Origin: Chamaea fasciata
Taxonomy: Eukaryota; Chordata; Aves; Passeriformes; Sylviidae
Direction: 5' to 3'
DNA length: 64,000 nucleotides
Assembly (NCBI GenBank): GCA_029207755.1
Contig: JARCOQ010000003.1
Span: 46,334,144-46,398,143 of the forward strand
Shown here: piece after piece, positions 1 through 10,700 of the stretch
Numbering within the stretch: the stretch's first letter is position 1
How the letters are laid out: each line of letters begins with the position of its first letter
The notes under the pieces: generated by a model
The model's input: only the letters and a program-made list of their open reading frames with translations
Database searches by the model: none
What the model was told of the DNA's origin: nothing
Made by a program: the position numbers and the translations under genes

Positions 1-2753
1 GGAGGAGAGTAAGAGATGGGGAGGATCTTAGGTCTATGCTTGTAGTCTCACCTCTCAGTGTTTTCGGTTGAGCACTGGCAAATATTGAACGAGCCAGGCA
101 GGCAGGCAGGCTCCCTGACTAGCCTCAGTAGGTTGTTGACAATTTATAGCAAGCTAAGAGTAAGTTATAGTAACTCAGAATTAGTTATTATCACTCTTTA
201 AAGTGAAATATCCTGGAACACCTAAATCCTTTTCTCCATTTAGTGTCTGTTGAAAGTCTCTCTTTTCTTGGTGTAGAATATTAAATACCACGTTAGCTTT
301 TAAAATGTAACTTACACTGATGCCAAAATGTTCTGGTTTCTTCCTGAATTTTGATAGCATGTTTTTCTCTAGAAGCTAAGAGACTGACTGAGAGCAAACA
401 GACCCTGAAATATTACTATTTTTTAATTGTAATATATTTAAATTTTGAAAACATCTATGGCTATACATTATGTGGGATTTTTTTAAAGAACTGACTCATC
501 AGGATGTGTTGTATGAAAACTTCTAGGAAAATAATCACCTGTATGATTAAAACTAATATAACCTTCTAGTATCTGATCAAAAAATGAAGACTAGTCTTTA
601 GCTTGACTGTCTTATAAGCCTACCTGTGTCGATGACATGGTTTTGCAACACAATTTGCTGAGTAATCACTGCTGGTGAGTTATCATTAGCTGTGATAGAA
701 GTATATAGGATCTGCCAGGCGAGTTCACAGAGAAAGAAGGAAAGGGAGTGTTTCAGAACATTACACTAATTCTACAGTTCCCTCACATGTTCCATCCATT
801 GCATCTTTATATTACTCCTGCATTGTGTTAATTTCTGCCAGATTGTAGTGGGAAAAGAGTTTTTAAGTGAGGTTGGAAGATACAAGTACTCCAGTTCTAA
901 TCAAGGCTTAGATCCTTGTCAGTTATAGTCAGTTAAAATACCCATCAAGGTATTATTCTACTACAGTGGTTCTCTCAAACTGTGCCTTAATTCTTACTGT
1001 GTATCTTTAGTTGGACTGAAATGACATGTGCTTTCAAAAGCCTTTTTCAAATACATAATAATGATGTAAGAGGTAAAATACTGCAACAAGTAGAAACTAA
1101 GTGGAATAACAGAAGGCAAAAGCAGGAATGGAGTAAAAAAGCAAAATGACATAGCATGCTCTTGCAGGTTTTGCTACACTAGTTCCTGTTAGTATATTTA
1201 TAGTTGTTAAGTGTTAAAAGGGGAAAAAGATGTTTGACTTGGTTATATAAGGAAAAAAAATTAAATAAGAAAAAGAAACCAATTTATCCCGCTTTATATA
1301 CAAAGTCATCTGATCCTCATAAAACACTCAAGTTATTGTAGACAAGAGGTTTCTCATGCCTGAACCACAGGCCCCTCAAGACAGGGCTTACATCAGAACA
1401 GTAAGCCAACAAGAAGCACAAGGAAGAAATGCTGATAATTCAAAATAATTAATTTCCGTGTGTTGTGAACAGTGTTATTGCTTCCAAACCAAATAAACAG
1501 CAATTATTTGCTGTTTATATAACCAGAGCCTAGATTTTTAAAGGTATTTAGAAATCTTAGGGAAAAAAAAATAGTGTGTGTCTTGGAGGAAAGCGGGGGG
1601 GGGGGGAAGAGAGAATATATCTGTGTAGTTTTTAAACTGTGAATGATATTCCTTCATCTTCTTTAATGTCTTTTAAGGCAGAGGAAAGAAATTAAATCTA
1701 TGGTAGGAAACACATCAAAATTGAGAGTTAGATAAACCAGTAGAATATGTTTACCTGGAATGATGTATTGGTTTAAGCAATCCCTGATGGAAGGGAAATT
1801 GCAAGTGAGGAAGTACTTAGCTGTGAGGAATACAGAAAGTCTTTCACAGAAACTGAACCTAATAGACTGGGCAGTTAGAGATGGTAAATTATAAACAGAA
1901 AATCTATCTAATAGTACTTTTTTGGTGTTGAGCCAAGGTATTGGGCAGCTGAACTGATCCAACTTGGCAATTTGGCTTTCTCAGGTTCTTTGGTTTCTAT
2001 TCCAGTTGTTTTAATTCTAAATTTTAAAAGTGGAAGGAAGTATCTGTCTAGAAGTTCAGAAAATATATTTACGAAATACTGAAGTCTATACATCTAAAGC
2101 AAAAATGAGGGAGAAGCAGCAACTGATTAAAACTTTTGCACAAACTTCCAGAGTAGTTAGGAAGTGTCAGCATCTAAACCAATTATTAAATATTTGGAGT
2201 GAAATAAAAGAATAATTTACTGTATCTTTTTCCTTAGTAGCATTTGAATACTGCTATTTTTCTTGTTTGTTTTATCTTGTTTCGTGCCAGATGTTCTTAT
2301 CAGGGAAAACAATGGTGATGTGTTTTAATATTGATGAGTTGATTCTCCTGGGAATAATAGTATATCTACCTTCTCAGAATACAAATTGTGGGAGGCTTTT
2401 GATAGCATAATTACCACAATGCATTGAATTTAAAGTGCAACTCTTTAAAACTGTGGAAAGAACTTTCTGTTTATTATCTTTATTTTATCTACTTTAAAAG
2501 GGGAATGACTCTTCTTTTAAAATTATGTATTGTTTTGTGGCCTTTAAAAAGCAAGCATATAAATCACCAGAAGCATTGTATAATCTGTCAAAGCAGCATA
2601 TGCTTCAGCACCTTATAAACTATTAAGTAATCATAATTATTTCTTTTTCCAAGTTCGTTAGTTTATTTGTTTAAGTAATTGCAAAACAGTTGCAGAGTAA
2701 TTAAAGTACCTTGCTTTAACTTTTTTTTTTTCTCCTTTTTTTTCTCCCTTCAG
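1..2753 (+). other. Non-coding region left of the first coding exon, probably a 5' intron
   Basis: No coding exon or gene was recognised here. The stretch is AT-rich, has no CpG island or obvious core promoter, and ends in a textbook acceptor: a T/C tract from 2721 to 2750 followed by CAG at 2751-2753, with a possible branch point (CTTTAAC, near 2714-2720) about 34 bases upstream. This suggests that it is the end of an intron inside the 5' untranslated region and that the FMN2 promoter and at least one non-coding exon lie further left. A run of 12 G at 1595-1606 is the only striking simple-sequence feature. Short open frames here look like chance. Confidence 0.6.
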
Positions 2754-3182
2754 GAGCTTGAACTGTTGAAATTATAAATGACTTGGTGACAAGCTGAGCT
2801 TGCAATGCAGGCAATAAAAACAGTGGAAAAAGAAGTGACTTTCATAAAGGAAACACTTTTCACAGAATCCTTCCTGAGGCAGCAAGAGTGCAGCAGAAAC
2901 CCGGCGAGCAGGCGGCTCCAGGAGCAGCAGCCATTGGAAGGAGCTGTCTGCAGCTCTCAGTGCTGCACTGAGCATGTCCCAGCGGAGCCCAGCGCAAGCA
3001 GCACATTATGCAAAAAGGCAGCTCTAGCAGATGGGAGAGAGGCACAGCAAGCGTTTGCCTCGCTTGCATCACCACCGCTTGAAAACAAACCTGGATCACT
3101 AGAGGGGATCTCGCCAGCGGGCCAAAGGGATGGAATCCGGGAGGATGGCTTGATTGCCAAAGGTGCTGCACCACAGAAAATC
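2754..3182 (+). other. FMN2: 5' part of exon 1: 5' UTR or alternative 126-codon N-terminal extension
   Basis: After the acceptor at 2753 the exon carries in-frame stops at 2775 and 2787, a three-codon upstream frame (ATG at 2778, reading M-T-W-stop), and then an in-frame ATG at 2805. From 2805 the frame stays open for 126 codons into the conserved MGNQDGK start at 3183. The ATG at 2805 has G at -3 and C at +4, so it is usable but not ideal; the ATG at 3183 has A at -3 and G at +4. Mammalian FMN2 begins at MGNQ, so the simplest reading is 5' UTR. The open frame also allows an N-extended isoform, MQAIKTVEKEV onward. I recognise no domain in the extension; it is rich in Ala, Ser, Glu and Cys. 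Confidence 0.6.
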
Positions 3183-4752
3183 ATGGGGAATCAAGATGGG
3201 AAGCTGAAGAAAAATGCAGGTGATGTGCAAGAAGGAGGAGAAGATGCCTCTGGGCCCAAGGATACGGACGGCACAAAGAAGGTATCGGGAGGCAGAAGGG
3301 GACTGGGGAAGCATGCAAAGGGAAGCGAATCGGGCAAGAAGAAGGGTAAGTCAGACTCCAGGCCCTCTGTGTTTTCAAATCTGAGGATCAGAAAAAATCT
3401 GTCCAAGGCTAAAGATGGGAATAGCAGTTCACGGGAGGATGTTTTGGAGAGCCAGGCCTTGCAGCCTGGGGAGCTGGACAGTACTCATTCAATTGTAACC
3501 AAAACTCCCGATATAAGCATCTCTGCAGATGAAGGGGGTCTCTCAGACACAGATGTTGAACATTTTGAAATCAGAAATGAAACTGTTCCAGCTGCTGCAG
3601 AGACACAGGATGGACAAAGGACCAGCTCTGGCTCTGATACGGATATATACAGTTTCCATTCAGCCGCAGAACAAGAGGATTTGCTTTCTGATATCCAGCA
3701 AGCTATTAGACTGCAGCAGCAGCAGCAGCAGCAGCAGGGGGCAATTAACACTGGAACTGAGGACCTTGTCACCAAAACAATGGGCCGACACATGGCTAAT
3801 TCTCAAGCTACCCCCTTAGATTTTGAACGGTTTTTTTCAGTAACTACCACTGACAAAGAGAGGAGCCCAGACACTGAGGGGGCTTTCCCAGCGGTATCAG
3901 AAATTGTGGAAAACATTCCCGTCTCCTGTGCGACTGAACGTGAACCGAAAGAAGCAGTAAATGGCACAGGCTCTCCTGGTAACGGCGTATTTGAAACAGA
4001 GGAACGCCAGCTATTGATTGAGGAGCAGCTCGTGGCCAGAGTGGATGCTGGAGCCAGTGAACTACAAGATGGTTTGAATGGGACTGCAGTAGAAAACGGG
4101 TCTCAGACACACAGCTCCACACAACCTTTTCCAACTTCAGTGGCAGATGCTGAGGCTAAAATTGCTGAAGTGCAGGCTGTTGATTTTCAGGGTTCAGTGA
4201 CAGAGGGTGATATTTCAGATGCAGGCCATGACCATGCTGCTGAGACTCAGGAAGGGAAACGCACTCTGTCTGCCAGTCAAGAGGAGCTGCGTAATGGTTT
4301 GTCCACGGAAATGAAAAATGGCAGTGTGTCCTCTGAAGGAACAGCAGATAGTCCGATGCTTGGTTCCCGATGTTTCAAGCCCTATCTGATTAATCCCTGT
4401 TACATCAAAACCACTACTAGGCAACTGAGTTCTCCCAACCATTCACCTTCTCCCTCCCCATCCCAGAGCCCGCAAGTCATAAGGAGGCAGGAGTCCTTCC
4501 ACAAAAAGGAGAAAGTCTCAATCAGGAAGAAGAGGTCTGCTAGTTTGGCAGGTTTGTTCAGTCGTTCTGCAGACTGGACAGAAGAGGTGTCTAATCACAA
4601 GAGCGAGATAACAGAGAAGGTGAGCTCTGCAGACTATTTGGAGCACAAGGGGTTTAGAGAGAAATTTCAAACAGAAAGAGTGCCTTTGACTCATTCAAGA
4701 AAGTCCTCAGGGGTCCAGGCTTCTACAGAGACATTCCCCAATGTCTTTTCAG
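3183..4752 (+). CDS. FMN2: FMN2 coding exon 1: disordered N-terminal regulatory region
   Basis: This exon encodes 523 residues plus the first base of a Gly codon. It starts MGNQDGKLKK, which fits the N-myristoylation pattern (Gly2, small residue at 6, then lysines). Most of the product is low-complexity and rich in Ser, Thr and Glu, as in other FMN2 proteins. Recognisable blocks are SRPSVFSNLRIRKNLSK near residue 60, the GQRTSSGSDTDIYSFHSA block near 145, a Q8 tract (CAG x8, 3714-3737), CYIKTTTRQLSSPNHSPS near 410, and SRSADWTEE near 465. The start at 3183 is chosen by homology and its strong context; an in-frame ATG also exists at 2805. The exon ends at 4752 before GTGAGT, a consensus donor. 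Unspliced read-through would stop after two more codons, at 4758-4760. The N-terminal half of FMN2 is known mainly as a regulatory and partner-binding region, without a catalytic domain. Confidence 0.95.
3714..3737 (+). repeat. FMN2: (CAG)8 coding polyglutamine tract
   Basis: Eight uninterrupted CAG codons encode Q8 in the block LLSDIQQAIRL-Q8-GAINTG. Mammalian FMN2 has a longer, interrupted glutamine/leucine tract at the same place, so the location is conserved while the length varies. Pure CAG composition makes it a likely length polymorphism. Confidence 0.95.
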
Positions 4753-7743
4753 GTGAGTGATATGTATTAAGGATTGTTTTGGGTTGGTTTTTTTTTTTTC
4801 CCCACAACACCTTTGAAAATATTTTTAAAATACTTTAATTCATCGCATGCAAAACTTTGTATACATTATCATCTTTACATGTGCTGACAGCTTTAAAATC
4901 CAAGGCCTGATCTTACAAACACAGTCACATTTCATCAGTCTGGCAGTACTGCCAGTAAAGGAAGTGCATAACTCTTTGAAGTTTTTCTCTCTACTTTTCT
5001 GCTTTTTCTACATCCTGTAGGAAAAGGCTGAATGCCTTAAATTATTCTTGTTGAAAAATGCTAAAAGCTGCACTGTTGAAGGCAGACCAGCCCTCTGTGT
5101 AAGTAGATCTTTCAAATGCAAAGTTTTCTGTAACCAGGATCCTGTTTGGGGTTTTCTTGTGCTAGGTGCTGTTCCAGTGTACTGTAAACTTATGAGAGCT
5201 GTACCTGGTGTTTGAGGCAATGAGGAGGATTTGCCTAGTACAAAAAGGAAAAAGCCATGCGAGCACAGATGGACAGCACTTCAGAAAGGAACCAATTTCC
5301 TCTTCAGAAGGGGGAAGGACGAGAAGAAAGAAATGTTAATGCATTGAAAAGCAGCGAAAACAGGGGAGGAGAAGGGAAACTGGGGGTTGTACAATTTGGT
5401 AGCTGTGACAGGCTGCTGCTCAGGCTACATAAGGTGACTCATTCGGTAAAGTATTCTTTACCTTGCCTGTTAGGCAGCTTGCATCCTGTCACAAATACAT
5501 GGGAGTAGAAAGCTCACAAATGAAGTAGTGTGAGTAGATGGTTATATGTTCCGTCACTCTGAGGGGTTTTTTTTTTTTTTTTCCCTCCTCTTCCCCCAAC
5601 CTGAAGTTTCTTTCTAAAGGTAATATATTCATAAATAGGAACAATTCTGCCACATAGGAGGTGTGTGTACAAAGAAAACTCAGTAACATATTCCATATAT
5701 TTTTCACTTAAGGAACCTGTAGAACTAAGAGAACATACCTTAAGAGTACCTGCTGTTAGATAAAATCAGTTTTGTTTTGAATGAAGTCAGTTTTAGATGC
5801 ATGAGCACAGCAAACATATATGTGCACAAGCTCTTTGCAAAAAACTGAGTGAGATTTTTTTTTGTGGCTTTATGAAAATTTAAAAAAAGACTATGATTTA
5901 GGAAGTAAAACCTAAAATTATTTTCTAGATTCAAATCACAATGCTTTCATTCTTCAGTAACTTCAAGCAAAAATCCCCAGTTTCAGTCTAGAAAATTAGA
6001 ATTCAAATTTTTAACACAGAAAAAGCCAATCCCCTCTGAGACTAGCCCTATGTGAAGTGAGTTGAATCTTTTATTTGTTTGGGTTTTTTTAATCCCTATA
6101 ATCTGTTTCTTACACTTAATTTCAGAAATGCTACCTAACTTTTCCGGTTTGAGGTGTTCACTGCTTTCAGATTTATAGCATATAAAAAGCACAGTGGTTG
6201 TTGGGTTTTTTTAGCTATCAACATTTGATAGCTTATAAACAACTCAGAAAACTTTTAATTGCCACATCAGAAATTAGATTTTATGGTGGTTCTATGGTGG
6301 AAATAAATTTTATGTGGCAAACTTCAAGAACATGGTATTCCTTTTTAGATATCTGTTTTCTGGGAAATAGACTTTTCCACACTTCCTTACAAGGCTTTGA
6401 TTTACTCACTAATAATTTTGTTTTGGTTTGACTTTTTTCCCACCAATGCTTTAGACTGTTATTGTGAAGGGACCAGTGTCCAATGCAACAGTAGTTCTAT
6501 CTCTTATGGAAATTGCAGTGACCCTCATTTGCATGTACATACCAGCTGTCTTTACGGGCAGAGGACAATTATATCTTTCAGTTCATGCAAAAAAGCTTAA
6601 AGTGAGGGAACTGGAAATGACTCATCTCTGTTTGGCCATTCATAGTTTAAAACATGTATTTATAAACTAAAATTTATCAAGAATTAAAAATAAGAACTGG
6701 TGTACACAAAAAAGGGAAATTAAACTTCACATTACTGTTTCTGTAAACTGCTATTGCTGTAAGAGCAGAAAAGTCGCTTTAAATAAACCGTTCTGCACAG
6801 CAATGATTACAAAAATAATTTCCTTTTAATTTGATGCTACTTGTGAAAAATATTGTATTCTTCAATTTCAAACTTGCCTGCATGAGATACATTGATTTGG
6901 GAATTAGCATTAGGCTTTTAGAAATAACATTCTTTGTAGTGGGATATTTCTAGCTTAAAAAAAAACCCCAAAAACAAAGCAAAGCCAATCCCAAACTGCT
7001 TCTTGCCTATAGCATTAAATCCCCTTTTGCTGTGCAGTGACTGCAGCGTTGCTCTGCATTTCTAACTGGAATCAAGTAAAATATTCCACAATACTTTATC
7101 ATTGATTTCAATGACAGCAGGTTCTATGCAGATGATTGGCCTACTTTTGTACCATGTTGTGGTTTGGCTCTGTCCCATTTGGTTTTCACAGTGAGCTATA
7201 TGAGCTGTTTAAGACAGCCTTAATGTAAAATGTAGATGGAAACCAAGGACTGGAATGGCAGAGACTTTGCACATTTTAATTTTGCTTTATATAAGCAGGA
7301 AAGTACAGTAATTTGAATTTGATGCACTTCTTAGGAAAGTGGCATGGACAAGTTTATGGGCATTTTGTAATTCAGGTGTTGGATCTGTTTCGTTTTTTTA
7401 TGTAGACAGCTGTATTTGAATTTGTAGTGACAGTAATTACAAGTTCTAGATTACCCAATGCACAGTGGGGCCATGGTTTTTATATCATGGTCCCAGGGGA
7501 ACAAGAGCTCAACAAGAGTTGGTTCTCTCACTGTAGTGTGTGGTAGTGAATGATTTGCACTAATGTGAAGAGACCATCTTGGTGGGAAAATGAAATTGAC
7601 ATTTCCAAACATTAACATAATTGAAACGAAAGATCCAATAGACAGATTTAGTAAAAAGAATTTCATTCTTGCATTAATTTGAGGTGCAGTGATTGCAGAG
7701 GAGCTAATAAGGGTGTCTTTTACATAAATTGAATGAGTCCCAT

Positions 7744-7765
7744 CAGCTGCCCCAGATGGTAATTA
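7744..7765. promoter_or_regulatory. Possible enhancer core: CAGCTG, CAGATG and TAATTA within 22 bp
   Basis: Two E-boxes of the type bound by proneural and myogenic bHLH factors (7744-7749 and 7753-7758) sit next to a homeodomain core TAATTA (7760-7765). The surrounding 150 bases look less repetitive than the neighbouring intron. Function is inferred only from motif spacing; these short motifs also occur by chance. Confidence 0.25.
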
Positions 7766-10700
7766 AACTTGACCCAGACAAACCCATGCCCTTCTTAATC
7801 TCTGTTGGCTGGTTGTAACACACTTGCTGCATAAAGTTCTTTCAAACAGATAATTTATCTTTAAATTTTTCTTCAGAGATCTATATTTATTTCTGCTCTA
7901 TCTGTAAAGAGGAGACAAATGGAAAGTCCTGGTTAACATAAAACAGTACCTGAAACCAGTGCTGTGCTTGTGTACTCATGTTTGCTTTCTGATTTCTGCC
8001 ACTTTATCTCACTTTTATACTTGCTAATACCATCTTCCTAATTGCAATTGCAGTGCAGTGTTACAGGCATATACAAAGATAAGTATGTGAAAACTTGAAA
8101 GCATTGGATCAAAGTTTTTCTGAGACATAAAGTAGATCTTTTTAAATGCTTTTTAAAGGCTTTTTTTCCTTCTGATTCATGTGATGCTGCACACAATATG
8201 GATTTGTATCTGTTGGCATCCTGAGTAGGCTGTTTATCCTGCAGCTGTTATTTAAGATTACTTATGGTTTGCTGTTTCACTGCTGATGTTTGTTAGCACT
8301 AATACAACTGATTCTTTTATCAGATGAGATGTGGCCTCCTCTAACTAAGGGAGCTGCCCAACAGCAAACCTACATGTGGTATGTGATCACACGCTGCACT
8401 GAGTGCTGCTAGAAGGAAAAGATCCTCCTCTTTTTGCTTAGTACACACAAAACTTGGGGCAGGGAACCACTCCAACACTGCACTTCAACTGCACTAAAAT
8501 GTGTTTGAAAGTGGGCTGCAATATGTTATTGAAAGACTGCTGAATGCTGGTAAGTTACTTTAGTGCTACCGTGCCAGCACTGCAATATGGGATTTGGAGC
8601 CACATGAGTAATTTCACTGGAATTCAGCGCTGCCACAGGCTTATTTTGATGGGATCTCATGATTAATACTTTGATCTTTATCTAGAACTTCATTGGGAGT
8701 AGCAGATTTTGGTCATGGGATTGAGTGGCTCTATCTATTGGGCAACCACATTCTGAGCAGCCCCACATTCTGAGGCGTGACTGCCAGCCTGATATGTCCA
8801 GAGTAGGAATGTGTGGTCTTGGTTGTCTGATGGTCTTTTTTGGGGTGTGAAGGCGGAAGGGAAAAGGGGCAACTTACAGCTGAGGTCTATGCATCTCTAC
8901 TTGATTCTGAGACAGTACCACTAGAATATCTGTCACACAAGGCATCTGTCTGGAACTGACCATTAAAGGATGTTGTGTGCTTCAGTGACTTCATTTCTGT
9001 AAATGAGCAGTGCATTGTTACAGTGGGAATAATTATATGAAATTTGATTGTATTTCTTGGATCTAATTGGGCTTTATTTTTTTTTTTTAATGTGCATGTG
9101 TTTTTTAATATCTTGGGTCATGGTTGGTGTAGTTAAAAAAAAACCACAACTGTGCCTAGGCCTCATTTGCAGAAAAAAAAAACCCTATTTCTTGAAACAG
9201 TCCTTTTTTTTTTTTTTCCTATGCTGTTCTGTCTAAGGAAAAATAAACTTGGATTTGAAAAGCAACTCTAGGGATATTTTAGGCTGACTGTATATGAATG
9301 ATTAAGTTTTAATATGAATCATGGTGATAAAAAGTATAGAAATATTAACTACCCAAAATATTTTGTTTGCTTAGTGTTTCAGTCAAGCTCAGGATATGGC
9401 CAAGTGTACTTCTTATGAACTACTTCTGCCAAAATTTCAGCTTACATAAGGAGTAGCAGTGATGAACCCCATATGTGTAGGTGTGGGCGACTGCAGCTCT
9501 GGTTATTTTTAGGTACATTTAAAAACATCATTCTGTAGCAGTTAGCTGGACTGCAAGTTTCCAGAATCTTACTTTTATGCAGGCAGTTGATCTTTTTGGG
9601 GAATGGGGTGAGTTGGTACAAAGGGAACAGAGCAGAAGCAGAAAGAAGCTGTGAAAGGAAGGTGATGGACAGATGTTAAGAGTTTACATTGTGGTCACTT
9701 CATTCCTGCCTCTTCATATGATAATAGAAGGCCAGTTGCATTTCATTAAATGCTTTAGAAATGGCAGCAAAGTGGGTTCAAGGGCTGTATCATGCTATTA
9801 TTTTCTCTAAGCAGCAGCAGCTTCCTGAATTCCTACACTGCAGTTCATGTAAAGAACATTAGGGACAACGAGGTGGACTGTTACCTTGGGTGAAAAAATT
9901 ACAGTTCCTCCTTTTATTTCCACGTTGCTGCTGTCCATAATTTTTTCTTCACACTGATGAAAATAGCTAGGCTTTCTGACCAGGAAGTGGATTATGTTTT
10001 CTGATGTTAAATCTTGTTTTATTCTCAGATATTTACCGACCATAACTTCTTTGATTTGTAGTTGCACAGCAGGAGAAACATTAAGTAAGTTAACTCTTTT
10101 GCAACAGTAAGAAGCAGCGGTGTGTGTAAATATCACAAATTGTAAAAATAAACCCTAATATGTATAAAGCTAAATGTAAATACAGAAATATAGAAGAAGT
10201 ACATAAATATTGAGAATTTCATCTTTTTAATGACTTGACACATACAGCTAAGTAGTGGCAGGAAAGACTAGCCACAAATGAGATTTATTGAGACATTCTT
10301 ATTTGCCAGTATAGGTGTGAATTTTTTTGGTATTGAGATCTATATAAAAATTATCAGGAATGCCAGGACTCTGAATCTGGTGTGAATTTTAATCAGGAGA
10401 AAACACAGATGACTTTACTGTGGAACTAATTACAGAAGGCATCATTCATTCTAGAGCTCTTTTGATGCTGAGATCTGTCTCAGATGTCTCTTGAAGATGC
10501 AGAGGTAGTATGTACCAGGGAAAAAGTCACACCTATCCTTTCCTCCTCCTTGCACCGATAAGGAAAAAACTCACTGTAAAAAAGAAATCTATACTGTAGT
10601 ATCACAATAACTGTCTTTGCCTTGATAAAAGAGGTTGTGTATCAAAGTGCTATTTTTTCATGCAAAGAGTCAAGAAGTAATTTATGCTGAAGAATTGTTG

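Noticed and set aside
9807..10136. 109-codon minus-strand open frame with fairly protein-like composition
   Set aside because: I considered a retrocopy or nested gene, but no family is recognised and there is no poly(A) tail or flanking duplication. The length is within chance.
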